From Ailanthus altissimus (lineage: Eukaryota > Streptophyta > Magnoliopsida > Sapindales > Simaroubaceae): DNA of 64,000 nucleotides. Both the position numbers and the translations under genes were made by a program. Position 1 is the first letter of the stretch. Each line of letters opens with the position of its first letter. Shown here in pieces: positions 59,697 through 64,000 of the stretch. The DNA is taken from the NCBI GenBank assembly GCA_946807835.1, contig OX327702.1, positions 4,464,001-4,528,000 of the forward strand, in the 5' to 3' direction. The notes below the pieces were generated by a model. That model searched no databases. It saw nothing but the letters and a program-made list of their open reading frames with translations, and was not told the DNA's origin.

Positions 59697-60722
59697 AATT
59701 TAATGATTTTTTATGTTGAAAAGTTTTAAAATGGCCAAAATTTACCTATATATATTTATATTGAACCAAATATCTTTCTTATATGGAACATGTGTTCGTA
59801 CATGTTATCTAAAATGGAGGTTGTATACACTAGTAGATTTAGCCTTACTAGAATAATCTACTTAATAAGATATTGAAGTTTGACATAATATTCTTTTAGT
59901 AGCTGCATAAATTAGGACTTGTTTGGTTAGACTTTATAAATAGATCTTTTGAAAATAGAGTTTTTTAAAAAAATATATTGATCGTTTGATTTTTAATTAA
60001 AAATTTCTTTTAAAATTATAGATCATTTGGTTACACATTATTAAAAGTGTTTATTTGTTATTAAATTACCAAAAAGAATACTTAATAAAATTTACATTCA
60101 AATTTTAAATAGTTAAATCTTTTTTACATAAAATAAAATAAAAATTTATTGGTGATATTATTTCACAAATCATAATAGAGTATTTATGACAACCATTGAA
60201 GATAAACATATATTCTTTAAATAATAGAGCATTAAGGTTTAGCTATCTGGCATATTTAGGTTTAAATTCAAGTTAAGGTTTATTCTTTTTTAACTAACTT
60301 ATTTTTATAGACAGCAAAAAAGTGATTTATGCTAAAATTTAATTTTGTAATAATTGTAAAATAATTAGAATTCTAAATATCAATAAATATAAAGTTACAA
60401 GAATTCAAGTTAATTTAATACATAGCAATCAATAAATTAAATAAATTATTTTGTTTAATATTAAAAGTAAATTAAAATAAAATAGAATATATAGTACGTA
60501 CCTATGATAAAAAAAAATTGGGTAGAGGTATGGAGATATGACAACTTTCAACTAAACGTTAAAAATATATTAGTTGAATATGACTTATTTTTATTACGTG
60601 TATTCCATAAAATTAAAAAAATATTATTAGGGTATATGTGTCAATATATAAATATAAAATAAAGTTAAAAAAGCTATACTATTAAAAATGTATATTTTGA
60701 GCTTTTCAAGTAAAGGTAAAAT
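59697..60722. other. AT-rich intergenic DNA
   Basis: No ORF, RNA gene or repeat border is recognised up to the palindromic LTR. Confidence 0.5.
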
Positions 60723-61238
60723 TGTTGGGTATTATTTATTAAAGAGGGCCTACATATATTTGTTGCCCATTAAAAGTGGTCAAACAAAATTTATTTATTA
60801 TTGAATTTTTAGGATATCACGTATAGCATGGGCTTTAATGTGTAGAGACCAAGTTATTTTATTTTATTTTTATGATGAGCCAAAATAAAATAAAATACTA
60901 TAAATAATAGGGTTGATGCCTTTTATGTCTAAACTTTTTCTTTATGAGAGAAAAGCTGCCGTCACTCGCTGATAGGATGTGAATGAATAATATATTAAGG
61001 TTTAGACTGGGGACCTCAACCTATTATTTATAGTATTTTATTTTATTTTGGCCCATCATAAAAATAAAATAAAATAACTAGGTCTCTACATATTAAAATC
61101 CATGCCATACGTGATACCATAAAAGTTCAATAATAAATAAACTTTATTTGACCACTTTTAATGGACAACAAAATAGATAGCCAATAATGTACAATTAATT
61201 GATATATGTAGGCCCACTTTAATGTATAATACCCAACA
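60723..61238 (-). mobile_element. Palindromic copia LTR (516 bp, arms about 200 bp)
   Basis: It begins TGTTGGGTATTAT and ends ATAATACCCAACA. The two arms (60723 to about 60915, and about 61018-61238) are reverse complements at roughly 90% by eye, around a loop of about 100 bp. The right arm has about 27 extra bases. On the minus strand the right edge is preceded by GCCCAAGTGGGAGAT, a classic copia polypurine tract, and upstream of that lie copia RNase H remnants. The palindrome therefore occupies the position of the 3' LTR. Either the LTR is naturally palindromic or an inverted LTR duplication created it. Confidence 0.75.
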
Positions 61239-62565
61239 ATCTCCCACTTGGGCTACATATGTCACTTTACAATTGTACATTATCAATTAACTTTATGAGC
61301 TCAATATTTACTATCTTAATAAAAAAAACACTCTAAACAATCTGGTCCATCAATTATACTAATATAAGATCAAAGCGATCTTCATTATCTTTCTTGTAAC
61401 TAGACTCATTAATGATCACATACATCAATATAATCAATGACATAGACCAAGCATGAATGTGTAGTATAGAAATTTCATGCAACGTGATCCTTTAACATGC
61501 CTATTTCCAACTGGTCCAACTTTATAACTCATAAGAGTTCAATAATATACTTTCAAAACTTTATGCAAAACTGCAATTGAAAGAATGTAACTTTATTCTA
61601 GAGTTTTCAATAAATAAACAAAGAGTAATACTTTAGTCTAATCAGAAAAAAATGTCAACTGTAATTGAACATTAAGAAACAAACTCCCATTATAGATGCA
61701 TATCATTAGGATGAACTACACCCATACGAGCCACATACTTATGAAACACCTTAGATGGTACACATTTGGAAAGCGGATCTGCAATCATTAAGTTTGTACT
61801 GATATGTTCAATAGACACTTGAAGATTACGAACTCAATTTTTAACAATAAAAAACTTGACGTCAATGTCCTTCGATTTTGACGAGCTTCTGTTGTTCTTA
61901 TAATATAACTCAGCGGCTTTATTATCACAATTTATTCTCAATGGTCTTTCAATTACATCGACAATTTGTAGCTCAGTGATAAAACTTCGCAGCCATATTG
62001 CTTGATTTGATGCCACATAACAAGCTACAAACTCTACTTCCATGGTAGATAAAGCTACGAGTGACTGCTTAACACTCTTCTATGACACAGTTACCCTAGC
62101 CAATAGGAAGACATAACCTGAAGTGGATCTTTTGCTATCGAGACAACCAGCAAAATTGGAGTCTAAATACCCAATGATCTCTAATGATCTGATCTCCGAT
62201 ATGTGAGCATGTAATCTTTTGTTCTCTGTAGATACCGCATAACCCTTTTAACTGCTCTCCAGTGATCCATTCTTGGGTTACTTAGATATCTGCCAAGCAT
62301 TCTAACTACGTACGCAATATCCAGATACGTACAAACTTAAGCATACATGAGACTCCCTACTACCGATGCATAAAGGATATTCTTCATCTCTTTTTTCTCA
62401 ATCTCATTTCTTGGGCATTGAAACAGACTAAATTTATCGCCTTTAGCAATGGGTATGTCTCATTATGCACAATTCTTCATATCAAATCTATTGAGCACCT
62501 TATTGATATATATGCCTTTAACTTATACGGAATCGAATTTGTATTTTTTTTATAGATTCAGACAT
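61239..62565 (-). pseudogene. Copia reverse transcriptase C-terminus and RNase H pseudogene
   Basis: On the minus strand the fragment starts beside the (AT)n run at about 62570. It includes NILYASVVGSLMYA and LDIAYVVRMLGRYLSNP (near 62390-62270), RYLQRTKDYMLTYRRSD, and the open piece 62043-61834 with EFVACYVASNQAIWLRSF and INCDNKAAELYYKNNRSS, the copia RNase H with its CDNKAA acidic site. The tail SCLVYVIDYIDVCDH lies near 61450-61410. Gag, protease, integrase and most of RT are missing. A 5'-truncated element, or one cut at the microsatellite. Confidence 0.8.
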
Positions 62566-62568
62566 GCC

Positions 62569-62575
<7 letters not shown>

Positions 62576-62600
<25 letters not shown>
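62576..62600. repeat. (AT)n microsatellite
   Basis: About 12 AT units in a row at the edge of the copia pol fragment; it may mark a deletion or repair junction. Confidence 0.9.
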
Positions 62601-62606
<6 letters not shown>

Positions 62607-62767
62607 GCGAATTGTGAAATTGATGATTGAATTTATTGAATTCAATATATTTCAATGCATTGAATAATTACATTGTGAAATATCCATTGATACGGAAATA
62701 ACATTGTTTGTCGCATGTTGATGAATTTTTTTAATTTTTTAAAAAAAAATCTTAAATATTAAAAAAA

Positions 62768-62785
62768 GGGGGGGGGGGGGGGGGG
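62768..62785. repeat. Poly-G run (18 G) after poly-A
   Basis: Seven A are followed by 18 G with no interruption. Such a run is rare in AT-rich plant DNA and is prone to sequencing and assembly error. Confidence 0.9.
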
Positions 62786-63535
62786 TAGAAGTTGAAATTT
62801 GTTCATAGTCAAATTGATAATGCCAAATTTGATGGGATTTCTTCCTAATTATGATGCACATCTGGTAGTTAATGTCCACAAATTTTGAGAGTTTATCAAG
62901 TCAATTTTATATGGCCTATAAAGATTTTACTAGGCCTAAAGTTTTATACCCAACATCCTAGCCAAATCAAGCGAGTTATGAGGAATCTGAGCCCATTTTG
63001 AGTTTAGGTTATTGAATAAAGTTTAGGGTTTGGATAATTAGAAAATGTTAGGGTTTGACTATTTTATTTTTCCTCTCTTTTCTTGCAAACTAATATCCAG
63101 TATTTAAAAAAAATTAAATTAAATTAAAATATCGCCAAAGTGACATCTTTTATGCAAATTTATTTATTTTGAAATATGTGGGTATTATTAAAAAAAAAAA
63201 TAATTGTTTTTAAATTTATGCGAAAAATAATTGGCCCAAAGGAAGATTATTTTTTGGCCAAATAATAGACAGTAAATATATGATAAACTTTGGCATTTTC
63301 TACACATATAATATGTCGGTCCAAAGAAATGCATATTACTGGCAGGATTTATTATTAATATTTATTGTCCAAGTTTTTAGAGTACCGTTTACAAATTGTT
63401 ATTTCTGTCCAAAGACTAAATAACAATGTTGTGTTTGGTATCTTACAATGGCCCAATTTATTATATCTTATGCCATGTGTGTATATGAATACTTGATTAA
63501 ATGGCATAGTTATTGATTGTGAGTTTTGTTTATTC
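62786..63535. other. Possible leader of the copia element at the window end
   Basis: AT-rich, non-coding. By position it would hold the LTR and leader of the copia element whose gag starts near 63542. I could not find a primer-binding site or an LTR border. Confidence 0.35.
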
Positions 63536-63541
63536 TGTACA

Positions 63542-64000
63542 GTAAATGCTTCTTCTATATTTGTCAACTTGAATAACATTCCAATGCTTAACGACACTAA
63601 TTTCAGGAAATGGAAGGAGCACATTACCATTGTGCTTGGGTGTATGGATCTAGATTATGCGATCCAGATGGAAGAACCTCCCGCCCTAATTGATAACAGT
63701 ATTGCTGAACAAATGGCACTTTATGAAAAATGGGAGCTTTCTAACTGCATGAGTCTAATGATCATAAAACACTCTATTTCAGATACCATCAGGGGAGTAG
63801 TGCCTGAGGAAAAAAATGCTAAAGAGTTCCTGAGCCAAATAGTAGACTGATTCGCTGGTAATGAAAAAGTCGAAACAAGCATCATTTTGTCTAAACTTGT
63901 TTTAATGCGGTATAAAGGCAAATGAAACATAAGGGAGTACATTATGGAAATGTCTAATCTTGTTACAAGATTAAGAGCACTAAAGTTAGAATTGTCTGAT
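63542..64000 (+). pseudogene. Copia gag (UBN2-type), N-terminal part, runs off the window
   Basis: The open frame from about 63542 reads NASSIFVNLNNIPMLN then FRKWKEHITIVLGCMDLD and YEKWELSNCMSLMIIKHSIS, the standard N-terminal half of copia gag. The first in-frame ATG is 63584, but the family usually starts about 15 residues earlier, where GTAAATGCT may be a mutated start. The frame continues past two TGA codons (63848-63850 and 63923-63925) with recognisable gag on both sides up to the window end (MEMSNLVTRLRALKLELSD). The element continues beyond 64000. Confidence 0.8.

Noticed and set aside
1..64000. tRNA, rRNA or organelle-derived insert
   Set aside because: No cloverleaf-type gene, rRNA core or recognisable plastid or mitochondrial gene was seen by eye. 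The tRNA-like words are primer-binding sites of LTR elements. A tRNA scan would settle this.

Overview
This is a window of plant (eudicot-type) nuclear DNA. It is very AT-rich, has a spliced plant gene with GT-AG introns, and is packed with old, nested LTR retrotransposons, TRIMs and MITEs. No prokaryotic, organellar, tRNA or rRNA gene was recognised. The species cannot be named from the sequence alone. I see only one convincing functional gene.

The gene is a four-exon PIP1-type aquaporin at 12756-14092 (+), 287 residues. Both NPA motifs, the aromatic/arginine filter residues and the loop-D gating histidine are intact. A 943-bp Mutator-like foldback MITE with an imperfect 9-bp target duplication lies about 0.8 kb upstream of it.

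The rest is mobile DNA. From left to right: a dispersed GC-cassette repeat (E1, 1195-2570); two TRIMs of one family in head-to-head orientation (2600-3160 and 3174-5820), the second split by a 2.05-kb LTR (C1); a copia-type LTR (B1) and a related GC-rich cassette (8936-10450); the MITE; the aquaporin; an internally deleted Ty1/copia element (15325-18060, -); a compact TRIM with primer-binding site (PBS), polypurine tract (PPT) and short target duplication (19979-20487); a dead but nearly full-length Ty1/copia element (21230-26306, +); and a full-length but dead Ty3/gypsy element of the Tat type (26411-37979, -). The gypsy element carries a 13-unit minisatellite in its 3' untranslated region and a nested 2-kb LTR (C2).

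The right half holds more 2-kb LTRs (C3, C4); a decayed coiled-coil retroelement ORF split by repeat E2; LTR B4 split by repeat E3; a gag-only, non-autonomous Ty3/gypsy element (50004-52886); a roughly 42-bp AT minisatellite (54170-55310); a region bounded by CACTA-like ends that contains LTR B2 and an exon-like fragment; and a copia 3' part whose LTR is itself a 516-bp palindrome (60723-61238). The window ends inside a copia gag.

The genes do not form an operon or pathway. The biology of interest is how the repeats are built: tandem repeats born inside retrotransposons, palindromes made by TRIM pairs and LTRs, and a GC-rich palindromic cassette shared by unrelated LTR families. Element borders are read by eye and are usually good to 5-20 bp where TG/CA ends or target duplications are cited, and worse elsewhere.
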